The position numbers were made by a program, and so were the translations under genes. The notes beneath the pieces are model-generated. The model saw only the letters and a program-made list of their open reading frames with translations, searched no databases and was not told the origin of the DNA. From JAGIBJ01 sp032119795 (GTDB lineage Bacteria; Actinomycetota; Thermoleophilia; Solirubrobacterales; Solirubrobacteraceae), in NCBI GenBank assembly GCA_032119795.1, contig JAUMFO010000003.1, positions 124,001 to 188,000 of the forward strand: a stretch of 64,000 nucleotides of DNA, in the 5' to 3' direction. Each line of letters starts with the position of its first letter. Positions within the stretch are counted from its first letter, which is position 1. Of this stretch, positions 22,842 through 31,190 are shown in pieces.

Positions 22842-24701
22842 TTAGTCGACGGGAGGCGCCGCCACCGCGAGGTCGCGGTCGCGGACGGAGGCCCGCGCCA
22901 CGACCACGAGCGCTGCGGCGATGGCGGGCCCGGCCCACAGCAACGGCTCGGGGTCGGCCAGCTCAGCCGCGACCATCGCAAAGCCCAGTGCGGCGACCCA
23001 CGCGCCGGCGAGCAACAGGTCGGCGCCCAGCGTGCGCCCCCGAACGAGGACGCCAAGCAGGACCGCGCCGATAGCCCAGATCCCCGCCAGCGGCGCCGCG
23101 AACGTCAACCCGACCACGGCGAAGTCGCCCTTCGGCACGGTGAGCAGCGGCACATTCAGCGCCGTGGCCGTCGCGGCCGACACGATCGCACCATGGATCG
23201 CCAGGCCGATCCGGAGGCCCGGCCGCGGCGCCAGCGCAGCAAGCGCGGGCCAGGCCGCCGGGAACCCGGTCACCGTGAGCGCAGCGGCCAAGCCACCGGC
23301 CGGCCACAGCGGGCCCTTCGCTGGCAGGAGCACGACCGGCAACAGACCCGTCAGCGCCGCAAGCCACGCGGCCGTTGCGTCGCGCGGGGTGAGCAGGACG
23401 ACGGCCGTCGTGACGATCGCCAGCCACGTCAGCCGCGGCAGCAGGAACGCAGCAGCCGCAGCGCCCGCGAGGGCCACGGGCGCCGACGACCCGTCGGTGA
23501 CGACCCACAGCGCCGCCGCGGCGCCGGCCGTCCCGAGAAGCCGCAGCGGAAGGCGCGGCAGACGGCCGCGGTCAGCGAGATGGCGGGGCGCGGACCCCGG
23601 CGTCGGCCCATACGGCACCCCGTCGGGTCCGCCGCCCCGCAAGTCCGGTGAGGCGGGACCGTAGGGCTCAGCGATCGGCTGGGGACCAGCGCCAGCAGCC
23701 CACGCATGGATCGGCGGATCAACGTCGGCGACCGGGACGACCTGCGGCGCGCGGGTCACGGGCCGCGGCCCACCGTGGAGCTGGGTGTCCTGCTGGCGGC
23801 GCGCGCGATCATCGAGCCGCGTCACCGCCGTCGGCGCGGGCTCATGGGCGACGCGCGCCGGGGCACTGAAGGCCGCGAGCCGACGCAGGCCGTCGTCGAG
23901 TTCCCTCAGCCCACCGCGGCGATCCGGGTCGACCTCCAAGCAGTGGTCGATGGCGGCGTGGACGCCTGCCGGCAGGTCGGGACGCAGCCGCGCCAGCGGC
24001 GGCATCGGGTTCATCGCCCGGGCGGCCGTCTCCGCGGCGGTCGTCCCGCGACGCGGGTTCACGCCCGCCAGCGCCTCGTAGATCACGACCGCGAGCGCAA
24101 ACACGTCGGCTGGGGCGCCCGCCCGCTGGCCCCGCGCCTGCTCCGGTGCCATGTAGGCCATCGTGCCGACCACGTCGCCGACGGCCGTCAGCGTCTCCGC
24201 CCCAGCCAGCGCCGCGACGCCGAAGTCGGTCAGCTTCGCCCACGAGCCTGCACGCCGCGGATCGGCCGGGCAGAGAATGTTGGCCGGCTTGACGTCGCGG
24301 TGGATCACTCCGTGGCGGTGGGCATGGGCGAGCGCCCGCACGATCGACCCGCCGAAGCGGGCGGTGTCGAGCTCGGGCACGTCGCCGGCGCGAAGTACGG
24401 CCCGCAGATCCGGTCCGTCGACGAGCTCAGAGACAATGATCCAGCCGTCTTCGGTTGCCTTGGCGTCGATGAGTTCGACGATCGACTCATGGCGCAGGCG
24501 TGCCGCAGCCAAGGCCTCACGCTCGGCGCGGGCGTCGGCGGCGCGGATGCGCTTGATGGCGACCATGCGTCCCGTTTGCACGTCTCGAGCACGCGACACG
24601 ACGCCCATCCCGCCGCGCCCAATCACACCGCGCATCTCGTAGCGACCGAGCAGAAGTCCGCCGGCCGTCGGCCAGGGAAGTTCTTCGTCGACCGCGTGCA
24701 T
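22842..24701 (-). CDS. Serine/threonine kinase with polytopic membrane domain
   Basis: 619 residues. The N-terminal kinase domain is complete: GRGGMGVV, K50, HRDVKPAN (about 134), DFG, GTMAYMAPE. A Pro/Gly-rich linker (about 290-370) leads to a C-terminal region of eight or so membrane helices (about 376-610) with almost no outer loops, e.g. LLGTAGAAAALWVV and LTWLAIVTTAVVLL. That is unlike the single-span PASTA or sensor kinases; it might sense membrane state or a lipid. Divergent from the next gene and separated from fhaA by repeat island C. Confidence 0.85.
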   Translation of the reverse strand: MHAVDEELPWPTAGGLLLGRYEMRGVIGRGGMGVVSRARDVQTGRMVAIKRIRAADARAEREALAAARLRHESIVELIDAKATEDGWIIVSELVDGPDLRAVLRAGDVPELDTARFGGSIVRALAHAHRHGVIHRDVKPANILCPADPRRAGSWAKLTDFGVAALAGAETLTAVGDVVGTMAYMAPEQARGQRAGAPADVFALAVVIYEALAGVNPRRGTTAAETAARAMNPMPPLARLRPDLPAGVHAAIDHCLEVDPDRRGGLRELDDGLRRLAAFSAPARVAHEPAPTAVTRLDDRARRQQDTQLHGGPRPVTRAPQVVPVADVDPPIHAWAAGAGPQPIAEPYGPASPDLRGGGPDGVPYGPTPGSAPRHLADRGRLPRLPLRLLGTAGAAAALWVVTDGSSAPVALAGAAAAAFLLPRLTWLAIVTTAVVLLTPRDATAAWLAALTGLLPVVLLPAKGPLWPAGGLAAALTVTGFPAAWPALAALAPRPGLRIGLAIHGAIVSAATATALNVPLLTVPKGDFAVVGLTFAAPLAGIWAIGAVLLGVLVRGRTLGADLLLAGAWVAALGFAMVAAELADPEPLLWAGPAIAAALVVVARASVRDRDLAVAAPPVD

Positions 24702-24900
24702 GGCGTGAGTGTGGTGGATGGGGGCCCTCGGAGATGCCAGTCCGCGTGCGCGAATGGGCGGCCCCAGGAGGCAATTTCAGAGGCGACCAGTTCGGCCGTA
24801 TGCAGGAGGTTCGCCACCGGCGTGGAACCCCCTCCAGCGCCTTCCGGGGAACGGACCTTCATACTTCGCCCCGGGGCACCGCCCCCAGACCAGACCCCTC

Positions 24901-26004
24901 GTGGCCTTTTTCGACGACGATCCGCCAACGCAGCAGCGGCGCTCCCCCGGGCCGCCGCCGCCCTCACGAGCTCCTCGGAGCCCGCGAGCCGCTGGCTCCT
25001 CGCAGGACATTATGACCCGCCGCCTGGTGGCAATCGGCGTGTTCATCATCGTCGTGCTCGCCCTGGGCCTGATCCTCAAAGGCTGCGTCGACACCTCTCG
25101 CCGCAACGGCCTGAAGGACTTCAACCAGACGGTCAACGAGCTCGGCACGCAGTCGATCTCCAACGTCTCGCAGGGCCTTGAGGTCATGGCGAACAAGGAT
25201 CTCGAGCCGCTTGCCCAGCGCAACCAGCTCAGCGATCTGGCCACCGACTCAGACAAACTCGCCGACCAGGCACGTGACCTCTCCGCTCCCGGCGGCCTCG
25301 AGGGCGCCGGCTACTACCTCGCGACCGCCCTGAGCCTCCGCGCGACCGCCCTGCACCGCACCTCCGAGGTGATCGGCAAGGCCCGCGGCACCACCAAAGC
25401 CGAGCAGGAGGCCGCGACGCAGCAGATTGCTGGCCAGATGGAAGCCCTGCTGGCCTCCGACGTGCTCTGGCAGCTCCGCGTGACGCCGTTCATCAAGGAC
25501 CGCTTCGAAGAGGAAGACCTCAACAGCGAGTCGATCGCCTCCAGCACCGTGCTGAAGGACTCGGGCTGGATTAACCCTGCCACCGTCGCGACGCGGATCG
25601 GCGGCTTCTCGCCCGTCGAAGACACCGAGACGCCGCTGCTGCCAGGCACGCACGGGCACGGCATTAGCTCCGTCGCCGCCAACGGCAAAGCACTGACGGC
25701 CGGCGCCGTCACCACCGTTCCCGCGGGCTCGGATCTCAGCTTCACCGTGACGATCGAGAATCAAGGCGAGAACGACGAGCAGGATGTCACGGTCTCCGTG
25801 ACCGGCACCAAGCAGGGCGGCGGCACGAAGATCGACGAGACCAAGAAGGTCACGCAGTCGAACAAGGGCACGAAGACGCCCGTGGAGATCCCGATCACCA
25901 AGACGGTGACGGGCTCCTACTCGATCGTGGTCGAGGTTCGCCCCGTCCGCGGCGAGAAGAACGTCGAAAACAACAAGCAGACCTTCAACGTCATCTTCCA
26001 ATAG
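24901..26004 (+). CDS. Membrane-anchored protein with CARDB-like domain
   Basis: Start taken as GTG 24901 (product 367 residues); an ATG-type start upstream would run through the divergent promoter region. A short Pro-rich cytoplasmic head is followed by one membrane helix (RRLVAIGVFIIVVLALGLIL), a helical Gln/Ala/Glu-rich region predicted to be coiled coil, and a C-terminal beta domain (SDLSFTVTIENQGENDEQDVTVSV) of the CARDB/DUF11 adhesion-like type. Lies outside the membrane by topology. Function unknown; it may be partnered with the divergent kinase or with the DUF4446 gene 14 bases downstream. Confidence 0.75.
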   Translation: MAFFDDDPPTQQRRSPGPPPPSRAPRSPRAAGSSQDIMTRRLVAIGVFIIVVLALGLILKGCVDTSRRNGLKDFNQTVNELGTQSISNVSQGLEVMANKDLEPLAQRNQLSDLATDSDKLADQARDLSAPGGLEGAGYYLATALSLRATALHRTSEVIGKARGTTKAEQEAATQQIAGQMEALLASDVLWQLRVTPFIKDRFEEEDLNSESIASSTVLKDSGWINPATVATRIGGFSPVEDTETPLLPGTHGHGISSVAANGKALTAGAVTTVPAGSDLSFTVTIENQGENDEQDVTVSVTGTKQGGGTKIDETKKVTQSNKGTKTPVEIPITKTVTGSYSIVVEVRPVRGEKNVENNKQTFNVIFQ

Positions 26005-26018
26005 GTAGCGTTGGGCTC

Positions 26019-26516
26019 ATGGAGCAGGTCGACCAGATCGCGGTTGGTCTCGGGGCCGCTGGGCTACTGCTCGGGCTTGTCGGGATCGGTTGGGCTGCCA
26101 CGTTGCAGCGCCGCCTCGCGCGCCTGCAGCGCGCTCAGAGTGCCGTTCTCGGCGAGAACGAGAGCACCGATCTGGTGCTGCACGCCAAGCAGATGGCCGA
26201 TCAGGTCGGGCGCCTTGCCGCCTACGTCAAAGGCACGACCGAGCAGACGCAGCAGCGTCTTGGAGTCGTCGAGGGCCGCCTCGACGGCACGATCTCGCAC
26301 TCCGGCCTCGTGCGATACGACGCCTACAACGAGATGTCTGGTCGGCAGTCGACGTCGATCGCGCTGCTCGACTCGCGCCGCACGGGCGTCGTGCTCTCGT
26401 CGATCCACCACCGCGATCAGGCCAGGATGTACGCCAAGGGCGTGCGCGAAGGCGTTGGCGAACTCGAACTCTCGCCCGAAGAAGCCGAGGCGCTGCGCGT
26501 CGCGATGGGGCAATGA
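26019..26516 (+). CDS. DUF4446 family protein
   Basis: 165 residues: N-terminal membrane helix (GLGAAGLLLGLVGIGWAA), a helical segment, and the conserved C-terminal part VVEGRLDGTISHSGLVRYDAYNEMSGRQSTSIALLD with YAKGVREG. I recognise the family but its function is not established; in Firmicutes it is encoded near chromosome-partition genes. ATG at 26019 follows a -10-like TAGCGT (26006-26011) by seven bases, so it may have its own leaderless transcript. It overlaps pheA as ATGA. Confidence 0.85.
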   Translation: MEQVDQIAVGLGAAGLLLGLVGIGWAATLQRRLARLQRAQSAVLGENESTDLVLHAKQMADQVGRLAAYVKGTTEQTQQRLGVVEGRLDGTISHSGLVRYDAYNEMSGRQSTSIALLDSRRTGVVLSSIHHRDQARMYAKGVREGVGELELSPEEAEALRVAMGQ

Positions 26517-27511
26517 GCGAGGCCGCCGCCACGGATCCTGCGACTCGGGCGGGCACGGGCGCTCAGGGCGCCGGCGGCGGACCGGTCAACGACCCCACGG
26601 TCGGATTCCTCGGGCCGCAAGGCACGTTCTCTGAGGTCGCCGCCCACCGCCTCGCCGGGGCGTGGGCTGGGCGGCTGGTGCCGGTCGAGTCGATTATCAA
26701 CGTGATCCAGGGCGTGGCCGACGGCTCGCTGCTCGGTGGCTCGCTGCAGATCGACGCCGCGGTCGTCCCGATCGAGAACTCAACGGAAGGCTCAGTCGGC
26801 GCCACGCTCGACACGCTCGTCGACCACGAGAACCTCGTGATCACCGCCGAGCTCGACCTCCCGATCGAGCAGCTCTTGGTGGCGCGGCGAGACATCCCGC
26901 TCGACCAGATCGAGCAGATCTACTCGCACCCGCAAGGGCTGGCGCAGGCCAGGCGCTTCCTCGCCGAGCACCTCCCGCAGGCCGGCGTGGTGCCGGTGTC
27001 GTCGACGTCGCGCTCGGTGGAACTCATCAGTGAGGCCGAGGGGCCGTGGGCGGCGATCGGTTCGCGCCGGGCCGCTGAGCTCTATGGCGCCGTGGTGCTG
27101 CGCGACGACATCCAGGAGCAGGTCAACGTGACCCGCTTCGTGCTGATCGAGCGCCGTGACGCACCGGTTGAGCGCGACGCCAGCCCGCTGGGCGTTGAGC
27201 CGGCCGACGGCCGACGGCGCCGCGCCGACGATGACCCGCCGATGAAGACGACGCTCGTGTTCCAGGGCTCCGGCGACGGTTCGCCGGGCTGGCTGGTGCG
27301 CTGCCTGAGCGAGTTCGCGTTCCGCGGCGTGAACCTCAGCAAGATCGAGTCTCGCCCGCTCCGCGGCCAGCTCGGCCATTACCGCTTCTTCATCGATCTT
27401 GAGGGCGCCGCCACGACCGAAGATTGCGCCGCGGCGATCGAGGGGCTGCGCCACCACTGTGAGTCGGTGCGGATCCTGGGCAGCTACCCGGTCGCCGCCG
27501 ACCCGGTCTAA
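26513..27511 (+). CDS. pheA: Prephenate dehydratase with ACT domain
   Basis: Converts prephenate to phenylpyruvate in phenylalanine synthesis. The 332-residue product has the PDT domain (VGFLGPQGTFSEVAAHRLA, STEGSVGATLD, and the catalytic TRF within NVTRFVLIE) and a C-terminal ACT domain with ESRPLRGQLGHYRFFIDLEG, the phenylalanine-sensing motif for feedback inhibition. No chorismate mutase domain. The start overlaps the DUF4446 stop (ATGA), so it is translationally coupled. Confidence 0.95.
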   Translation: MSEAAATDPATRAGTGAQGAGGGPVNDPTVGFLGPQGTFSEVAAHRLAGAWAGRLVPVESIINVIQGVADGSLLGGSLQIDAAVVPIENSTEGSVGATLDTLVDHENLVITAELDLPIEQLLVARRDIPLDQIEQIYSHPQGLAQARRFLAEHLPQAGVVPVSSTSRSVELISEAEGPWAAIGSRRAAELYGAVVLRDDIQEQVNVTRFVLIERRDAPVERDASPLGVEPADGRRRRADDDPPMKTTLVFQGSGDGSPGWLVRCLSEFAFRGVNLSKIESRPLRGQLGHYRFFIDLEGAATTEDCAAAIEGLRHHCESVRILGSYPVAADPV

Positions 27512-27634
27512 CGCAGCCGGCCACAGCCGGCCACAGCGATCGTGCCGTTTCCGGTGCGCCAAGGGGCCGGGAACCGGGTTGGCGGTCACGCCAACGTCAC
27601 GTTTCCGTTTGACGTGCCCCGTAGACTGGCTTTC

Positions 27635-28297
27635 GTGCCTGCTTCACCGGACCCAGCCACACCACCAGGTCCAGTGCGCTCCGCCTCCTCTCAGCACCGA
27701 GGGCGCGGAGCAGACGCCGGTGTCGGCGGTCAGGTGCTAGTGCTCAACGCGACGTATGAGCCGATCAACGTCTGCACCGTCCGGCGGGCAGCCGTCCTGC
27801 TGCTCAAGGCGCGGGCCGAGCTCATCGAGGACCGCCAGGGGACGACCCTGCACTCGGCGACCGAGGTGATGCCACGGCCAGAGGTCATTCGGCTCACCCG
27901 CTACGCCCCGGTGCCGCGGCAGACGGCCACGCGCCGAATCACCCGCCGCGCGATCTTTGCTCGCGACGGCTGGATCTGCCAGTACTGCGACGCGAAGTCC
28001 GACCTCACCGTCGACCACGTGATCCCCCGCGCCAAGGGCGGCGGATCCACGTGGGACAACGTCGTCGCCTGCTGCGCGCCATGCAACCGCCGCAAGGGCG
28101 ACATGCTTCCCCACGTCGCGGGTATGCACCCGCGCAACACGCCGAAGCCGCCCCATCCGGATGTCTTCATCCACGTCGCCGCACCGCGGACGCCGACGAT
28201 CTGGGAGCCGTGGCTGCGCGTCGTCGCCAGCCGCGGCCAAGGCAAGGTCGGCGTGCCCGTCACCAGCTCTGGCGACGAGCTGGCTGCCGCCGCCTGA
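27635..28297 (+). CDS. HNH endonuclease family protein
   Basis: 220 residues from GTG 27635. An N-terminal leader precedes VLVLNATYEPINVC, the typical opening of actinobacterial HNH proteins. The HNH core is CQYCDAKSDLTVDHVIPRAKGGGSTWDNVVACCAPCNRRKG with paired CxxC motifs for zinc and the catalytic DH. The family is widespread in actinobacteria with unknown physiological target. A -10-like TAGACT ends seven bases before the start, suggesting a leaderless message. Confidence 0.9.
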   Translation: MPASPDPATPPGPVRSASSQHRGRGADAGVGGQVLVLNATYEPINVCTVRRAAVLLLKARAELIEDRQGTTLHSATEVMPRPEVIRLTRYAPVPRQTATRRITRRAIFARDGWICQYCDAKSDLTVDHVIPRAKGGGSTWDNVVACCAPCNRRKGDMLPHVAGMHPRNTPKPPHPDVFIHVAAPRTPTIWEPWLRVVASRGQGKVGVPVTSSGDELAAAA

Positions 28298-28609
28298 GCC
28301 GCGGCGAAGGCCCAGCCGCTGGGTGGCGCGCCACCGGCAGTGAGAGCGCCAGCGCGCCTCAGACCTGGCTCAACGCCGCGCCCCGGCCGCGTTAAGAATT
28401 GGGGCTGCACCTTCGCGGAGACGTGCTTGCGCATGCGGCGCATCCCACCGTCGCCTCTCCGCCACCGGGCAACCCGGAATCGGTGGCTCGTCGCTGGGGG
28501 CGACGGGCCACCGCCTTCCCTTTTGCGGCACCTGAGCCGTCTGGCGCCGCCACCGCTCCAGAACGCGCAACGGGCGCCCCTGCCGCAGCAGGGACGCCCG
28601 TGATTCGCG
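28298..28609. other. Gap between HNH gene and small minus-strand unit
   Basis: No gene seen. A 14-bp perfect palindrome GGTGGCGCGCCACC (28322-28335) 25 bases after the HNH stop may end that transcript. The right edge holds the terminator of the minus-strand unit. Confidence 0.5.
28571..28600 (-). terminator. Hairpin ending the small minus-strand unit
   Basis: CGGGCG-CCCTGC (28571-28583, one mismatch between) pairs with GCAGGG-CGCCCG (28588-28600) around CGCA. It lies 9 bases beyond the stop codon at 28610 on the minus strand, followed by TTGCGCGTTC. Confidence 0.65.
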
Positions 28610-28756
28610 CTAACGCTTCACGTCAAGTGGCTCATCAAGGCCGCCGGGACCACCTGCGGCACCACCCTTCGCGGGTACGTCGGTTTTCGTTTGGTCGCCT
28701 AGGCCTGCGTTAGCAGGGCCTGGGATCCGGGTACCTCCAGGGTCCCATAAGAACAC
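28610..28756 (-). CDS. Tiny ORF (48 residues) behind an exceptional Shine-Dalgarno sequence
   Basis: GTG at 28756 opens a 48-codon frame (MFLWDPGGTRIPGP..., ending LDEPLDVKR). Upstream on the same strand is AGAAGGGAGGTGATCC (28783-28767), complementary over nearly its full length to the usual 16S rRNA 3' end, and a -10 TATATT; a hairpin terminator follows. Together they make a compact transcription unit. Against coding: SD-to-start distance is about 17 bases, long, and third codon positions are far less GC-rich than in neighbours. The product, if made, is Gly/Pro-rich and soluble. Alternatively the unit encodes a small RNA that engages ribosomes. Confidence 0.5.
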   Translation of the reverse strand: MFLWDPGGTRIPGPANAGLGDQTKTDVPAKGGAAGGPGGLDEPLDVKR

Positions 28757-28766
28757 TCGTAGATTC

Positions 28767-28799
28767 GGATCACCTCCCTTCTCTGGTACGGGGAATATA
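28767..28799 (-). promoter_or_regulatory. -10 TATATT and extended Shine-Dalgarno of the tiny unit
   Basis: TATATT (28799-28794, minus strand) matches 5 of 6 bases of the -10 consensus; a TTGGAC lies 14 bases further upstream, short of the ideal spacing. The transcript would start near 28787, directly before AGAAGGGAGGTGATCC. The gyrA leader carries the same AGAAGGGAGG core. Confidence 0.55.
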
Positions 28800-28810
28800 G
28801 CCGCGCCCCC

Positions 28811-28885
28811 GGCGCGTCCAACCCACCTTTTGGACAGCTGGCGCGTCCGCACATTCGCCCGATGTCCAAGGCGCTGGCGCGTCCG
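28811..28885. repeat. Three direct repeats GGCGCGTCC
   Basis: Copies at 28811-28819, 28840-28848 and 28876-28884; the last two are extended to CTGGCGCGTCCG (28838-28849 and 28874-28885). Spacings are 29 and 36 bases. They lie directly upstream of the minus-strand promoter at 28799, where activator or repressor sites would sit. Confidence 0.6.
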
Positions 28886-29003
28886 GCCTAGGAGACTTTC
28901 CAGCCCCGGCAAAACGGCGTTACTGCAGGGGTTTCCGCCGCCGGTGGTGCGAGCTCCGGTGGGGCGTCAGATCGCCAAGGCGAACGTCGTTTGGAAGTCT
29001 CAA

Positions 29004-29038
29004 CCGGCGGTCTGCGCCTTGCATTCGCAGACCGCCGG
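29004..29038 (-). terminator. Terminator of the RCC1 gene
   Basis: CCGGCGGTCTGCG (29004-29016) pairs perfectly over 13 bp with CGCAGACCGCCGG (29026-29038) around a 9-base loop, 22 bases beyond the minus-strand stop at 29061. Confidence 0.8.
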
Positions 29039-29060
29039 AAGCTTGGTTGGCGGCTCGGCG

Positions 29061-30884
29061 TTAGCCGCGGCGGTACGGGTCGACGAGGACGTTGTCGATC
29101 TGGATGCCGCCGTAGGTGTTGGTCGTGGCCGAGGTGCGGAAGACGAGTTGGACGGTGCCGCCCTTCTTCAGCAGGCTCGAGGCCAGGAGCGTCGCGAGCG
29201 GCGTCGGATCCGACACGCGCCAGTCTCCCTTGGCGCCGATGTCTGCCTTGGAGCCAAGCTCGATCACGTAGCCGGGGTTGTTCTTGGGCCGAAACCGAAG
29301 GGCGGTGTAGACGATGCCCGTGGTGGTGCTGTTCGTCTTCGCGAGGTACCGGAAGTGCGGGTGGGCGGCGTTGAGGCAGAACTCCGGTGAGACGGCCTCC
29401 GTGGTGCCGGCGCTGCCGAATCCGCCGAGGGCAAGCGACTGGCTGCCGCCGAGGTAGCCGAGGGTCTCGTTGCCGGGCACCACCTTGGCGTTCTTGAGCG
29501 CCCAGCCTTCGAGCGACCCTTCGAAGTCGCCGCCAGGGGCGATCGAGTAGTCCGCCAGATCGCCGAGGCGAGCGAAGACCTGTGAGACGGGCGTCGCCGG
29601 GCAAGCGTTGACGGGCGCCGTGTCCTGCGAGATCACGAGGGTGTGATCGGAGGCGGGGCCGCCGCCGATCACGCTGACGGTGATGGGGGTCGTCACCTGC
29701 ACGGGCGCAGAGCGCTGGGAGTTGTCGCCGAGGCCGAGCTGGCCGTGGGCGTTGTAGCCCCAGCACCACAGGGTGGTGTCGGCGCGCTTGGCGCAGGTTG
29801 CGTACTTCGTGGTGTTGACCGACACCCAGCCGGCTGCGCTGCCGACGCGTGCCGGAACCTTGCGTCCCGTGGTGTCGCCGACGCCAAGCTGGCCGGAGCC
29901 GTTGTAGCCCCAGCACCAGAGGGTGCCGTTGGTCTTGAGGCCGCAGGTGGAGTTGTAGGCACCGGTGACGGATGCCCAGTCGGCATCCGCGCCGACCTTG
30001 GCCGGAGCCTTGAGCATCGTCGACGTGCCGACACCGGCCTCGCCGAGGTTGTTGTCGCCCCAGCACCAGAGGGTGCCGTTCGTCTGCGTGGCGCAGGCGT
30101 GGTAGCCGCCGCTGGACACCGACGCCCAGGTCTTGGCGGTGCCGACCTGCTTGGGGAGGTTGAGCGAGGCGACGGCGCCGTTGCCGAGTTGGCCCGATCC
30201 GCCGTAACCCCAGCACCAGAGGGTGCCGTCGGTCTTCACGGCGCAGGTGGAGTCGACGCCGAGTGAGACGCCCTTCCAGTTGCCGCCAGCGACCTGGACG
30301 GGGGCGCGCTGGGGCAGGACGTTGCCGGTGCCGAGCTGGCCGAGGGCGCCGGAGCCCCAGCAGAAGAGTGCGCCGCTGGTCTGGATGCCGCAGGCGTGGT
30401 ATTGGCCAGCTGAGATCGACTCCCACGTGGCGGCGACGCCGACCTTCGTCGGCGCGCTGCGTTGGGCGAGGTCGCCTTGGCCGAGCTGGCCGGAGCCGTT
30501 GCCGCCCCAGCACCAAAGGGTGCGGTCAGCCTGAATGCCGCAGGCGAAGTTTGCGCCGGTGGCGACGTCGGTCCAATCCAGGTCGGAGCCCGCCTGCCAG
30601 AAGTTCGTCTCGTTGCCGAACTTCCCGAGGCCGAGCTCGCCCGCACCGTTGTCGCCGGTGGCGAGGAGGCCGCCAGTCTGTGCGGCGACGGGTGCTGCCG
30701 TGGCCGCCTGGATCGTCGCATCAGCCGCACCTTCGGTCGCGATGGGAGCCTCAGCGACCACGGCCTGCCCTGCCGGCGTCTCGACCGTGATCGTCGAGAC
30801 GTCAGCCGCAACGGCCGCAGACGGGAGGAAGACGATGAAGAGTGACGCGAGCAGCGCCAGCACGGGAGACTTGCGGAGGGGCAT
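29061..30884 (-). CDS. Secreted RCC1-repeat seven-bladed propeller protein
   Basis: 607 residues from ATG 30884, with GGAAAGG seven bases upstream. A signal peptide (MPLRKSPVLALLASLFIVF, cleavage after AVAA) is followed by seven RCC1 repeats of about 50 residues (LWCWGxNxxGQLGxGD, xxxPxxVG), enough to close one beta-propeller. Six repeats pair a cysteine in xxCGIQ with the one in LWCWG, 11-12 residues on, so disulfides may staple each blade outside the cell. The last 170 residues form a beta-rich domain (FEGSLEGWALKNAKVV..., IQIDNVLVDPY) resembling carbohydrate-binding modules. Partner unknown. Confidence 0.85.
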   Translation of the reverse strand: MPLRKSPVLALLASLFIVFLPSAAVAADVSTITVETPAGQAVVAEAPIATEGAADATIQAATAAPVAAQTGGLLATGDNGAGELGLGKFGNETNFWQAGSDLDWTDVATGANFACGIQADRTLWCWGGNGSGQLGQGDLAQRSAPTKVGVAATWESISAGQYHACGIQTSGALFCWGSGALGQLGTGNVLPQRAPVQVAGGNWKGVSLGVDSTCAVKTDGTLWCWGYGGSGQLGNGAVASLNLPKQVGTAKTWASVSSGGYHACATQTNGTLWCWGDNNLGEAGVGTSTMLKAPAKVGADADWASVTGAYNSTCGLKTNGTLWCWGYNGSGQLGVGDTTGRKVPARVGSAAGWVSVNTTKYATCAKRADTTLWCWGYNAHGQLGLGDNSQRSAPVQVTTPITVSVIGGGPASDHTLVISQDTAPVNACPATPVSQVFARLGDLADYSIAPGGDFEGSLEGWALKNAKVVPGNETLGYLGGSQSLALGGFGSAGTTEAVSPEFCLNAAHPHFRYLAKTNSTTTGIVYTALRFRPKNNPGYVIELGSKADIGAKGDWRVSDPTPLATLLASSLLKKGGTVQLVFRTSATTNTYGGIQIDNVLVDPYRRG

Positions 30885-31190
30885 CCGTGCCTTTCCGGGA
30901 AGAAGTAGTGACCAACGGGTCGCCACCCAGCATGCACACCTAAAACAGGCGTATAGACGGAACGTCGAGGTTTTGGAGTCTCGCTCAGTCGGCCGTCGGA
31001 GGCTGCGATCAGGCGGTTGGCCCGTCGTTGCTAGACGGTCGCCACATACGTCATACACCCGGCCAGGCTGCGGCGGCCTGGTATTCATGCCAGTCCCATG
31101 CCAGGCGCGCCCCTCGCCGGGGGTGTAGGCGATCGGTCACGACTAGCCCCGGCGCTCAGGTTCGCGGGGCAGCCGACCGACACTCCGGTG
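30885..31190. other. Divergent region between the RCC1 and nuclease-like genes
   Basis: 306 bases without a gene. A CCAGGC...GCCTGG hairpin lies near 31063-31082. No promoter elements good enough to assign. Open frames here are extensions of the two flanking genes. Confidence 0.4.

Noticed and set aside
24810..24835. GGCGTGGAACCCC resembling a T-box
   Set aside because: No specifier stem or antiterminator, and the gene downstream is not an aminoacyl-tRNA synthetase or amino-acid gene.
28740..28800. Fragment of a 16S rRNA 3' end (GGATCACCTCC)
   Set aside because: Only the anti-Shine-Dalgarno tail matches; no helix 45 sequence lies next to it, so it is read as an extended SD on the other strand.
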